A stretch of DNA of 15,629 nucleotides, from the NCBI GenBank assembly GCA_964342575.1, contig CAYFGZ010000080.1:1-15629 (forward strand), given 5' to 3'. Position 1 is the stretch's first letter; each line of letters opens with the position of its first letter. Source of the stretch: GCA-002701455 sp964342575. Its GTDB lineage: Bacteria; Pseudomonadota; Alphaproteobacteria; Thalassobaculales; Thalassobaculaceae. Positions 7,047-14,828 of the stretch are shown one piece after another. Made by a program: the position numbers and the translations under genes. The notes beneath the pieces are model-generated. The model searched no databases and was not told where the DNA came from. It saw only the letters and a program-made list of their open reading frames with translations.

Positions 7047-9431
7047 GTGACTTCTAAAATTGATTCCCTATCTCCCAAAAATCTGCAAACCCTGCTAGCG
7101 CTGGAGCAGAAAGTTCTCTGGCTATCCATGTGGATGATACATAATGCGAATCATCTTCGTGAAAATCTCGATGGATTAAAAGTTGGTGGCCATCAAGCCT
7201 CTTCTGCTTCGGTAGCCACTATAATGACAGCTCTTTATTTTGATGTGCTACAAGAACAAGACCGCATTGCCGTCAAACCACACGCTAGCCCCGTTTTTCA
7301 CGCGATTCAGTACATGTTAGGTAGGCAGTCAGTCGAACCGCTAAAGGCGTTTCGTTCTTTAGGCGGTGCGCAATCCTACCCTTCCCGAACGAAGGATACT
7401 GATGATGTTGATTTTTCTACCGGGTCCGTCGGTTTGGGTGTTGCCATGACACTATTTGCCTCCATGGTCCAGGATTACACAAGATTAAATAATACCATGC
7501 ATCAGTCCGCTACGGTCGATGTTCCCCCTGGCCGTATGATTGCCGTGATGGGTGACGCGGAGTTGGACGAAGGAAACATTTATGAAGCTATGCTGGAAGG
7601 CTGGAAATATGATGTTAGGAATCTTTGGTGGATAATTGACTATAACCGGCAGAGCCTCGATGGTGTGGTTTCTGATGGCCTATTTAAAAAGATACAGGAT
7701 TTCTTCGATAATGTTGGATGGAAAGTGGTACTCCTGAAATATGGAAAAAAACTCGAAAAAGTGTTTTCTCAAAAGGGTGGCGATGCAATCCGACGGTGGA
7801 TTGATGATTGTCCCAACGATTTATACAGTGCACTTACCTTTAAAGGACAGACGGGAGAAAAAGGAGCATGGCGTGATCCGCTCAAAACGGATCTGAAAGG
7901 CGTGCAGGGAATAAAATCGATTCTAGAGGATCATGACGATGAATCACTCCATACACTCATGACAAACCTCGCGGGACACGATATGGAAGCCGTTCTGGAA
8001 GCCTTTCATAAAGTTCAAGACGATACACCACAGTGCTTTATTGCATATACCATCAAAGGATACGGAACGCCGTTAGCCGGGCACCGCGACAATCACGCGG
8101 GCCTAATGACACCAGAACAAATGGATATATTTAAAACCTCAATGCGAGTGCCAGATGGCAACGAATGGTCAGCATACGATGATATATCGATAGCTGCCAA
8201 AGCTGCTGAAAGGCATTGTTTGAAAGCACCCTTCAATCAACGCAAAACGCGGGTGTTTGATCCCCCTAAAGTAATGATCCCTGACACCATGCAACTCCAA
8301 TTCAGACCCTCTGCGTCTACCCAAGCCAGCTTCGGGAATATTCTTCATGAACTGAGTCGAGGAAATTCGGAATTGGCTAGTAGAATCGTAACAACGTCAC
8401 CCGACGTCTCAGTTTCAACAAACCTAGGCCCTTGGGTTAACCAGCGAGGAGTATTTAGTTTAGATGAGCGCAACGATGTTTTTCGTGAAGAAAAAGTGGC
8501 CTCGGCCCAAAAATGGCTTCGCCACGGTGCTGGGCAGCATATAGAGCTGGGCATAGCCGAAAACAACCTCTTCATAATGCTTGCTGCTTTGGGGCTAGCC
8601 GGACCAATTTTTGGTACTAGGCTGATGCCGATTGGAACACTTTATGATCCTTTCATTGCTCGTGGCCTGGATGCTTTGAATTATGCTTGTTATCAAGATG
8701 CGCGCTTCATGCTGGTGGCAACCCCAGCGGGGATAACCTTAGCCCCTGAAGGGGGAGCACACCAGTCGATCTCGAGCCCTATGATAGGAATGGGACAACC
8801 AGGACTTATTTCATTTGAACCCACCTATGCCGATGAACTGGCCGTGATAATGAAGTGGGGTTTTGAACATATGCAAGCGAAGCATGGAAGTTCAATATAC
8901 TTGAGACTATCTACCCGAGTGATAAATCAACCCCAACGCGAGTTAACTCAGGAAATAGAAAATTCCATTATCAAGGGCGGCTATTGGAAAGTTAGACCAG
9001 CTTCTGGTGCAAAATTAGCCTTGGTTTTTTGTGGTCCTATAGCCCCCGAAGTACTAGAAGCTCATCAACTACTTAGGGACGAAATTCCGGAACTAGGTGT
9101 GTTAGCAATCACCTCATCAGATAGACTTTATCACGAGTGGCAGGCCTCTCTAACCAGTGATCCGAGTGCAACCAAAAATTGTGACAGCCACATTTCTAAA
9201 CTGTTGGCCCCCCTGCACAAAAATGCCGTGCTGATAACAGTACAAGATGGGCATCCTGCAAATCTTTCATGGATTGGTGCCGCGAGTGGCAGAACCGTCT
9301 ACCCACTCGGTGTAACAAACTTCGGGCAATCGGCGAATTTACCTGATTTATATAAAACTTATAAAATAGACACGGACGCCATTATAAGCATGGCAGCAAA
9401 AGTTAGCGTAGAGCTAGCAACTTTAAATTAA
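7047..9431 (+). CDS. AceE-like homodimeric 2-oxoacid dehydrogenase E1 / transketolase-family protein
   Basis: The 794-residue product is a thiamine diphosphate enzyme of the AceE/transketolase type, with both pyrimidine- and pyrophosphate-binding domains on one chain. Visible features are the N-terminal VGGHQASSAS block (41-50), HASP (79-82), the ThDP/magnesium motif starting GDAELDEGN (169-177) and ending at Asn200 in DYNRQS, and the cofactor-activating Glu505 in ELGIAENN. It is about 90 residues shorter than E. coli AceE (887) and has GDA where GDG is usual. It would decarboxylate a 2-oxoacid such as pyruvate or 2-oxobutyrate and pass the acyl group to a lipoyl E2, but no E2 or E3 gene is near. 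The start is GTG, with a weak ribosome site; family N-termini support it. A two-codon frame (ATG GGC TGA, 7036-7044) ends 2 nt before it. The last codons overlap mobA tail to tail. Confidence 0.85.
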   Translation: MTSKIDSLSPKNLQTLLALEQKVLWLSMWMIHNANHLRENLDGLKVGGHQASSASVATIMTALYFDVLQEQDRIAVKPHASPVFHAIQYMLGRQSVEPLKAFRSLGGAQSYPSRTKDTDDVDFSTGSVGLGVAMTLFASMVQDYTRLNNTMHQSATVDVPPGRMIAVMGDAELDEGNIYEAMLEGWKYDVRNLWWIIDYNRQSLDGVVSDGLFKKIQDFFDNVGWKVVLLKYGKKLEKVFSQKGGDAIRRWIDDCPNDLYSALTFKGQTGEKGAWRDPLKTDLKGVQGIKSILEDHDDESLHTLMTNLAGHDMEAVLEAFHKVQDDTPQCFIAYTIKGYGTPLAGHRDNHAGLMTPEQMDIFKTSMRVPDGNEWSAYDDISIAAKAAERHCLKAPFNQRKTRVFDPPKVMIPDTMQLQFRPSASTQASFGNILHELSRGNSELASRIVTTSPDVSVSTNLGPWVNQRGVFSLDERNDVFREEKVASAQKWLRHGAGQHIELGIAENNLFIMLAALGLAGPIFGTRLMPIGTLYDPFIARGLDALNYACYQDARFMLVATPAGITLAPEGGAHQSISSPMIGMGQPGLISFEPTYADELAVIMKWGFEHMQAKHGSSIYLRLSTRVINQPQRELTQEIENSIIKGGYWKVRPASGAKLALVFCGPIAPEVLEAHQLLRDEIPELGVLAITSSDRLYHEWQASLTSDPSATKNCDSHISKLLAPLHKNAVLITVQDGHPANLSWIGAASGRTVYPLGVTNFGQSANLPDLYKTYKIDTDAIISMAAKVSVELATLN

Positions 9432-10060
9432 TAGGCATGCCGCTCCACATGGATGCTAGCTAGTTTCAGGTCCTTAGGATTGTTAATGTTGAAGAATGGG
9501 TCAATTTGTTCGTAATCATAATTAATAACTTTTAGATCATAGCGCGACGTCCAAATATCAATACGCCGGATATCGTCCTGAACTATCGCCCGCCTTAATT
9601 CTCCTCGCAGCTCGGTGGGCCAAATACCAAATACCGGATGATGACGATTGCCAGATGAAGCGCACGCCAAAATACCTCCTCGCCCATCTACCGCATTTAA
9701 TAACCGCGTCACTAAATCCCTTGGGAAGAACGGTGTATCCGCGGCAAATGACACCACCCAATCTGAATTTGGAGTATTATTCGCCGACCAATCCAACCCG
9801 GCCAAAACGCCCGCAAGAGGACCAGCAAACCCCGCTATACTATCGGATACCATAGGTAGTTTAAATTCGGAAAACCGCCTCAAATCACCATTTACATTCA
9901 AAACCAAATGGTCCACTTGAGGTTGCGCTCGTTCTATTGCGTACTCTAATATGCGCTTTGACCCCAGTTGCAAAAGGCACTTGTCAACCCCGCCCATTCT
10001 TTGAGATTTCCCTCCAGCGAGAAGGACGCCCGTTACATTTCTGCTAAGTGCATTCACCAC
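9428..10060 (-). CDS. mobA: molybdenum cofactor guanylyltransferase MobA
   Basis: This cytoplasmic enzyme of 210 residues transfers GMP from GTP to molybdopterin-Mo, forming the MGD cofactor used by DMSO-reductase-family enzymes such as formate dehydrogenase. The nucleotide-binding start motif LLAGGKSQRMGGVDK (13-27) is diagnostic, followed by GPLAGVLAGL, a metal-site Asp in AADTPFFP, HHPVFGIWP, and the C-terminal NINNPKDL. Length is close to that of E. coli MobA (194). The start is GTG at 10058-10060 (a second GTG follows directly), 4 nt after the fdhD stop, with GGAAA at the end of fdhD as a likely ribosome site. The gene is thus co-transcribed with fdhD, and the pair serves formate dehydrogenase maturation. 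Its TAA overlaps the TAA of the convergent E1 gene at a shared TTAA. Confidence 0.93.
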   Translation of the reverse strand: MVNALSRNVTGVLLAGGKSQRMGGVDKCLLQLGSKRILEYAIERAQPQVDHLVLNVNGDLRRFSEFKLPMVSDSIAGFAGPLAGVLAGLDWSANNTPNSDWVVSFAADTPFFPRDLVTRLLNAVDGRGGILACASSGNRHHPVFGIWPTELRGELRRAIVQDDIRRIDIWTSRYDLKVINYDYEQIDPFFNINNPKDLKLASIHVERHAY

Positions 10061-10064
10061 AACA

Positions 10065-10946
10065 TCAATTTCCGGCCAAGTTTAGGCTTGATTGTCGCGT
10101 CTCATCCTGGAAAGCTCCTTTATCAGCATCGTAGATGATTCTTCCTAAACCGCTTAATGCGATGAACCGGCGTCCTTTAGCCCGCCCAATCAATGTAAGT
10201 CCTGCTTTTCTAGCCAGTTCAACTCCCCAAGCCGTAAAGCCTGATCGAGATATCAGTATAGGAATTTTCATCTGGACCGTTTTTATAACCATTTCGCTAG
10301 TTAAACGACCCGTGGTGTAAAAAATTTTATTTTTAGGCTCGATGCTTTCTAAGAGCATATACCCCGCTATCTTATCAATCGCATTGTGCCTGCCAACATC
10401 TTCCATATAGATCAACGGACGATTCTTACAACACAATACACATCCGTGGATGGCGCCCGCCTCCAAATAAAGGCTAGGCGTAGTATTAATTTTTTTTGCG
10501 AGACTATATAGCCATGACGTCCGTAAGACCGCGGAGGCGTCAAGAGACGCTTTATCAAATTTATCCATCAACTCCCCAAATACAGTTCCTTGAGCACAAC
10601 CAGATGTTACTGTTTTCTTCTTTAAAATTTGTTCATAATTGGTTTCTCTTGGGGTTCTCACGACAACGACGTCGAGTTCTGCATCAAAATCAATCGAACT
10701 TATTTTATCGCCAAGTTGCAGCATATTCTGATTTAATAAAAAGCCAGCAGCCAACATCTCTGGCTCGTCGCCAATCGTCATTAACGTGACTATTTCTTGG
10801 CTGTTCAGAAAGATCGTTAGGGGGCGCTCAACAACAACAGTCGTTGTTAGCGGCATTCCTTGATGATCTATGCCATCTAATCGCTTTGTAAGCTTCTGAT
10901 CTTTGGGGTTAGGTAGACGTATGTAACTTTCAAAACCCTTAAGCAT
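10065..10946 (-). CDS. fdhD: formate dehydrogenase accessory sulfurtransferase FdhD
   Basis: FdhD carries sulfur from a cysteine desulfurase to the molybdenum cofactor of formate dehydrogenase, which needs the added sulfido ligand to work. Family blocks are present: VVVERPLTIFLN (37-48), TIGDEPEMLAAGFLL (57-71), EDVGRHNAIDK (182-192), TTGRLTSEMV (211-220) and SRSGFTAWGVELARKAGLTLIG. The active-site loop reads SGCAQG (115-120), with one cysteine where E. coli has Cys121 and Cys124; a GCVLCC run occurs near 168-173. I chose the ATG at 10944-10946 because GAGG lies 8 nt upstream; a TTG at 10980-10982 would add 12 hydrophobic residues and has a poor ribosome site. The product is 293 residues. mobA follows after 4 nt. 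No formate dehydrogenase subunit lies in the window. Confidence 0.92.
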   Translation of the reverse strand: MLKGFESYIRLPNPKDQKLTKRLDGIDHQGMPLTTTVVVERPLTIFLNSQEIVTLMTIGDEPEMLAAGFLLNQNMLQLGDKISSIDFDAELDVVVVRTPRETNYEQILKKKTVTSGCAQGTVFGELMDKFDKASLDASAVLRTSWLYSLAKKINTTPSLYLEAGAIHGCVLCCKNRPLIYMEDVGRHNAIDKIAGYMLLESIEPKNKIFYTTGRLTSEMVIKTVQMKIPILISRSGFTAWGVELARKAGLTLIGRAKGRRFIALSGLGRIIYDADKGAFQDETRQSSLNLAGN

Positions 10947-11071
10947 ATGAAAAGCCTCAATCAAAATTAGTAAGAGTACCAATTTTTACTTAAATCATGG
11001 ACGCGTGTGTGCCGTAAATGTAAATTCACCAAGTATCACTTATTAAGTAGCCTCGGTCGCTGAGTTGATCT

Positions 11072-12667
11072 TCATCTTTTGCTGTCTTCTAGAATCATAT
11101 CTGAGGCTTTCTCTCCAATCATAATACACGTGGCATTGGTATTGCCAGAAACTACTGTCGGCATAATAGAAGCATCAGCTACGCGTAGACCACCTATACC
11201 ATGAACACGAAGCCGATGATCCACTACTGCTAGATCATCATTACCCATACGGCATGTACTCGTAGGATGCCAGTTTGACTGAACTATATTGCGCGCCGCT
11301 TCGAGAAATTCTTCGTCAGTTTTGATGTGTTTTCCTGGCGTCAATTCTTGTCCGTACAAATCAGACATTGCTTCCGCCTCCATTAAGCGACGGCAAAGCT
11401 TCATGGATAAAACGGCAGTTTGCCGATCCCCTTCCGTCTGCAATAAATTATGGAAAATAGCAGGCGGCTCGCCAGGATCATCAGACTTAATGTGAACCCA
11501 GCCCCTACTTTCAGGTCGTAGCATTGTTGCCCCAAGAGTAACACCAGGTTTAGCATCTAGTTTTCGCGCTTCCAAACTCTCGTAGCTACCTGGAAAGACC
11601 TGAATTTGAAGATCCGGAGTTTCCAATCCCTCCCGAGTCCGAGCAAATGCACTAACTGGCAATGTGGGCATACTTAAAACACCAGATCTCTTGAAGATAT
11701 ATTTCAGCGCCGAACGCACCGCTCTCCAGCCATGAACCTGCTCATTAAAGGTTACATATTTAGCTATTCGCCAGCGCATTCGAATAATTTGGTGATCTTG
11801 TAAATCATTACCAACCCCTGTCAATTCATGGACCACTGGAATCCCCAAAGCCTTAAGCACCCTAGGTTGCCCTACCCCCGACAACTCTAATAACTGAGGA
11901 GAATTAAAAGCACCCCCCGAAAGAATTATCTCCTTGTTAGCCGTCACTCGATATAATGCTCCCCCCTTTTTATAGGTAATCCCTTTTGCTTTTAAAGAAT
12001 CAAAATGAATTTTTTCCGCAAGAGCTCCCGTCTCGATTGCTAGATTTGGCCGTTTCCGGGCAGGTGCCAAAAATGCGACCGCGGTGCTGCAGCGCCGGCC
12101 ATTTCGTATTGTCGCTTGATGATAACCAATACCGTCTTGTATGCGGCTATTTATATCATCGTTGCGCTGCAATCCTATTTCATTGCCAGCCTTGATGAGC
12201 GAATCACAAAAAGCATTGGATTCAGATATATCGGATACCGAAAGAAGTCCCCCCGCACCGCGCAGTTCACTTGCCCCTCTCGAATTATTTTCGGATTTCT
12301 TGAAATAGGGCAAAACATCTTCAAAGGACCAACCGCGATTACCAAGTTGAGCCCAGTGATTGAAATCCTCTACTTGCCCCCGCACATATACCATACCGTT
12401 TATCGAACTAGAGCCGCCAAGTACCCTTCCCCTGGGCAAAAGATAGCTCTGGTTCCCACAATACGGTTCCGGTTCTCCCGTATAACACCAATTTACGGCC
12501 GTATTGTTAATATTCTTTCCAAAACCCAAAGGCACGTGGATCCAAAAATTCGTATCTTTTGGTCCTGCCTCCAGAAGTAAAACTGTGTTTTTGGGATTCT
12601 CTGAAAGTCGGTTGGCTATAACGCAACCAGCAGAGCCAGCCCCAACAACTATATAATCATAATTCAT
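11072..12667 (-). CDS. GMC-family FAD-dependent alcohol/choline dehydrogenase-like oxidoreductase
   Basis: The 531-residue flavoprotein should oxidise an alcohol to an aldehyde or ketone. The N-terminal Rossmann motif is VVGAGSAG (7-14), followed by LLEAG (31-35), the first GMC signature GRVLGGSSSINGMVYVRG (80-97), the second SGGAFNSPQLLELSG (250-264), and a C-terminal catalytic region with His467 in SNWHPTSTCRMG and Asn509 in SGNTNA. The His/Asn pair resembles choline oxidase and related enzymes. There is no signal peptide, so it is cytoplasmic. The ATG has a good GGAG site 7 nt upstream. About 210 bp separates it from the luciferase-like gene, so it may have its own promoter while belonging to the same functional cluster. 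Substrate is unknown; such enzymes act on choline, polyethylene glycol, terpenoid alcohols and others. Confidence 0.9.
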   Translation of the reverse strand: MNYDYIVVGAGSAGCVIANRLSENPKNTVLLLEAGPKDTNFWIHVPLGFGKNINNTAVNWCYTGEPEPYCGNQSYLLPRGRVLGGSSSINGMVYVRGQVEDFNHWAQLGNRGWSFEDVLPYFKKSENNSRGASELRGAGGLLSVSDISESNAFCDSLIKAGNEIGLQRNDDINSRIQDGIGYHQATIRNGRRCSTAVAFLAPARKRPNLAIETGALAEKIHFDSLKAKGITYKKGGALYRVTANKEIILSGGAFNSPQLLELSGVGQPRVLKALGIPVVHELTGVGNDLQDHQIIRMRWRIAKYVTFNEQVHGWRAVRSALKYIFKRSGVLSMPTLPVSAFARTREGLETPDLQIQVFPGSYESLEARKLDAKPGVTLGATMLRPESRGWVHIKSDDPGEPPAIFHNLLQTEGDRQTAVLSMKLCRRLMEAEAMSDLYGQELTPGKHIKTDEEFLEAARNIVQSNWHPTSTCRMGNDDLAVVDHRLRVHGIGGLRVADASIMPTVVSGNTNATCIMIGEKASDMILEDSKR

Positions 12668-12814
12668 CTTTGTTCTCCGCGCGAACTGCCAAGGACATAT
12701 GGTGGTACGGGATGAAGAAATTTACAATCACCTGCTTGATTCGTTGCCAAACCAGCCTCTGATTTCCCCTTTTTCCAGGTCCAGCTTTTTAGCGCATCAA
12801 GGAAGATTCTTTTG

Positions 12815-12844
12815 TATATAGAAGAAAATAACCACGTGAGCCAA
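12815..12844 (-). promoter_or_regulatory. weak candidate promoter for the GMC gene
   Basis: On the minus strand TTGGCT (12839-12844) and TATATA (12815-12820) are 18 bp apart; each matches consensus at 4 of 6 positions. The palindrome CACGTG (12833-12838) lies in the spacer and could be a binding site or chance. The placement in the 211-bp gap upstream of the GMC gene is the main support. Confidence 0.25.
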
Positions 12845-12878
12845 ACAAACTCAGATCAATTTCATTTGCGCTGCAAAA

Positions 12879-13727
12879 TTAGTTTGAGTGTTTTGCTGCA
12901 ATTGCAGCGTAACTATCAAGCAAGGGGAGCACCGTGTCGGATTTCTCAGCGGGTAATGCAAAAATCACTCTATATACACCCGCATCTGCTGTTCTTGACA
13001 CTTTGTCGGGTTCTGGTTGCAAGCCAAATGACGTAACAGGAAATTGATCCGGCTCTCGTCCCGACTCTGCCAACATCTGCCGGAACTGGGGAAGCAGATC
13101 AACGACATCTAACCTGCCCCCGATTGGCATCCATCCATCACCATAAGCGATAGCACGTCTGGCCGCATGTGGGAATCCACCCCCGACTATTATCGGTGGA
13201 TGGGGTTTTTGGACTGGCTTAGGCCACGTCATCATAGGGCCAAAATCAACATAATCACCATGATACTCCGGTTTATTTTCACTCCAAATAGTGCGAAGTG
13301 CTGCCACCCGTTCATTCATCAATTTGAATCGACCTTTAAAGTCTGTTGTTCCATGATCCGCCATCTCTTCAGCATTCCAGCCTGCTCCAATTCCAAATAG
13401 AAAACGGCCGTTAGACAGCTGATCAATAGTAGAGACCTCTTTTGCAAGTTGTATCGGATCACGCTGAACGACGAGACAGATTCCCGTGCCTAATTTGAGA
13501 GAATTCGTTACCGATGCCGCCGCCCCAAGAGCCACAAAAGGATCCATTACATCATAGTACATTTTAGGTAATTCACCTCCGCCAGGCCAAGAAGAAACTC
13601 TTGGCAATGGAATGTGGGAGTGCTCGGGGAACCAGAGTGATTCGAAGCCTCTTTCCTCTACAGCTATCGCTAACTTGTGTGGTGCCATAGAGTAATCTGT
13701 CGTGAACATCATTACACCAAATTTCAT
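12879..13727 (-). CDS. luciferase-like (LLM class) flavin- or F420-dependent oxidoreductase
   Basis: The 282-residue TIM-barrel protein belongs to the bacterial luciferase-like superfamily. Seen are the N-terminal MKFGVMMF strand, ERGFESLWFPEHSHIP (25-40), LKLGTGICLVVQRDPIQLAKE (77-97), STIDQLSNGRFLFGIGAGWN (99-118) and the PHPPIIVGGG strand (175-184) before ARRAIAYGDGWMP. It most resembles the subgroup often annotated as F420-dependent (TIGR03619-like), but whether it uses FMNH2 or F420 cannot be read here; enzymes of this fold include monooxygenases and dehydrogenases. The ATG follows GGGAGGA with about 8 nt spacing, a strong ribosome site. It lies 89 bp downstream of the Gfo/Idh gene on the same strand and is probably co-transcribed with it. 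Substrate unknown. Confidence 0.87.
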   Translation of the reverse strand: MKFGVMMFTTDYSMAPHKLAIAVEERGFESLWFPEHSHIPLPRVSSWPGGGELPKMYYDVMDPFVALGAAASVTNSLKLGTGICLVVQRDPIQLAKEVSTIDQLSNGRFLFGIGAGWNAEEMADHGTTDFKGRFKLMNERVAALRTIWSENKPEYHGDYVDFGPMMTWPKPVQKPHPPIIVGGGFPHAARRAIAYGDGWMPIGGRLDVVDLLPQFRQMLAESGREPDQFPVTSFGLQPEPDKVSRTADAGVYRVIFALPAEKSDTVLPLLDSYAAIAAKHSN

Positions 13728-13816
13728 AACTTTCTTCCTCCCATCTTGTTGATATTTAGGTTCTTCCGCTATTCGGATTGGGGCGCCGTCGTTGAAATCC
13801 CCACCAGTAAACTTAT

Positions 13817-14821
13817 TTACGACTCCAGTTTAGTTCTCGCCTCAACCAACAGTTTAGTTATCTCGACAGCCCCTTGTTTTAAATCGCAAACGACTTCTTG
13901 CTTACCCTCTAGCACACCCAAAAATTGCTCAAAACATCTCATTAATAAAACCGCCGGAGTAATATTTACGGACCGTTTGGTATATAGATCGCCGATCTCC
14001 GGAGTAAAGCCACCAGGGGTTGGGCGGTAAGAGGTCTGAGCAACATCCATCGTATCACTGTTAAAATCCAGATCAATAGTGCCCTCATCTCCTATTAATT
14101 TGAATGTCTTTGTTGTCAAAGAACCTTTTAAATACGCATCCGCTTGCTTACCCCCAAAAGTGATCCCAGTTCTCAACCATCCTACGATTTTATCTGAGTA
14201 TTTAAGCCTAAGATGAATAGTATCGGGAACTGTGCCGCCAAGTAACCTATCGCCATTTATATCAAAACTATATGCTGGGGACTTAGCAAAAAAATGCATA
14301 AGGTCCAACATGTGAACTCCGTCATTTTCTAGAATACTGGCGTCTGGTCGCATGCGCTTCCAGCCCGTAAACACTGCATCCATGGCCAGCAGACTACCAA
14401 TTCTACCTTGCTTTAAAAGACGACTCGCCTCTGCTACAAGAGGATGCACGCGAAGAACAAACTGTACTTGAACAGGCAGGCTATACTCGGCAGCCCGTTG
14501 TTCCAACCGATCTGCCTCTTCAATTTGCTTAACTGCTGGTTTTTCAATCAGAGTTGGCTTGCCGGCCGACAATGCATCCATTGCCAAAGCGTAATGAGAA
14601 TCAGAACTCGTCACTATGTCAACAATATCTGCATTCGAAATTAGGTCTTTATAGTCGACAGATACATCGTCCGGAGCGGAGCCACATTTAACTGCTAGTC
14701 TACGTAACTCTGGATCTAGTTCCGCGACCAAAAGCCGATGATCCGGAACGACTTCAGCCCACGCAGCCGCATGTTGTTGCCCAAACGCCCCAAAACCACA
14801 AAGTAAAATATTTAGAGTCAT
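13817..14821 (-). CDS. Gfo/Idh/MocA-family NAD(P)-dependent oxidoreductase
   Basis: The 334-residue product has the two-domain layout of this family. The N-terminal Rossmann fold holds GFGAFG (9-14), an acidic residue after the second strand near 34-36 that would favour NAD, TSSDSHYALAMDALSAGK (71-88) and the EKP motif (93-95; the Lys is usually catalytic). The C-terminal domain carries NDGVHMLDLMHFF (166-178), with the usual conserved Asp and His. Most members oxidise or reduce sugars, cyclitols or related alcohols and ketones; some act on other carbonyls. The ATG lies 7 nt after the stop of the flavin monooxygenase gene, with only a weak ribosome site, so translation is likely coupled. A role in handling the same substrate as the monooxygenase is inference from position. 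Confidence 0.9.
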   Translation of the reverse strand: MTLNILLCGFGAFGQQHAAAWAEVVPDHRLLVAELDPELRRLAVKCGSAPDDVSVDYKDLISNADIVDIVTSSDSHYALAMDALSAGKPTLIEKPAVKQIEEADRLEQRAAEYSLPVQVQFVLRVHPLVAEASRLLKQGRIGSLLAMDAVFTGWKRMRPDASILENDGVHMLDLMHFFAKSPAYSFDINGDRLLGGTVPDTIHLRLKYSDKIVGWLRTGITFGGKQADAYLKGSLTTKTFKLIGDEGTIDLDFNSDTMDVAQTSYRPTPGGFTPEIGDLYTKRSVNITPAVLLMRCFEQFLGVLEGKQEVVCDLKQGAVEITKLLVEARTKLES

Positions 14822-14828
14822 TTAAACA

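Noticed and set aside
12116..12580. A 154-residue plus-strand open frame
   Set aside because: It is antisense to the well-supported GMC gene, and its composition is that of a shadow frame.
12895..12908. A perfect 14-bp palindrome GCTGCAATTGCAGC
   Set aside because: It lies within the coding 3' end of the luciferase-like gene, encoding Ala-Ala-Ile-Ala-Ala; no T run follows, so it is neither a clear terminator nor an operator.
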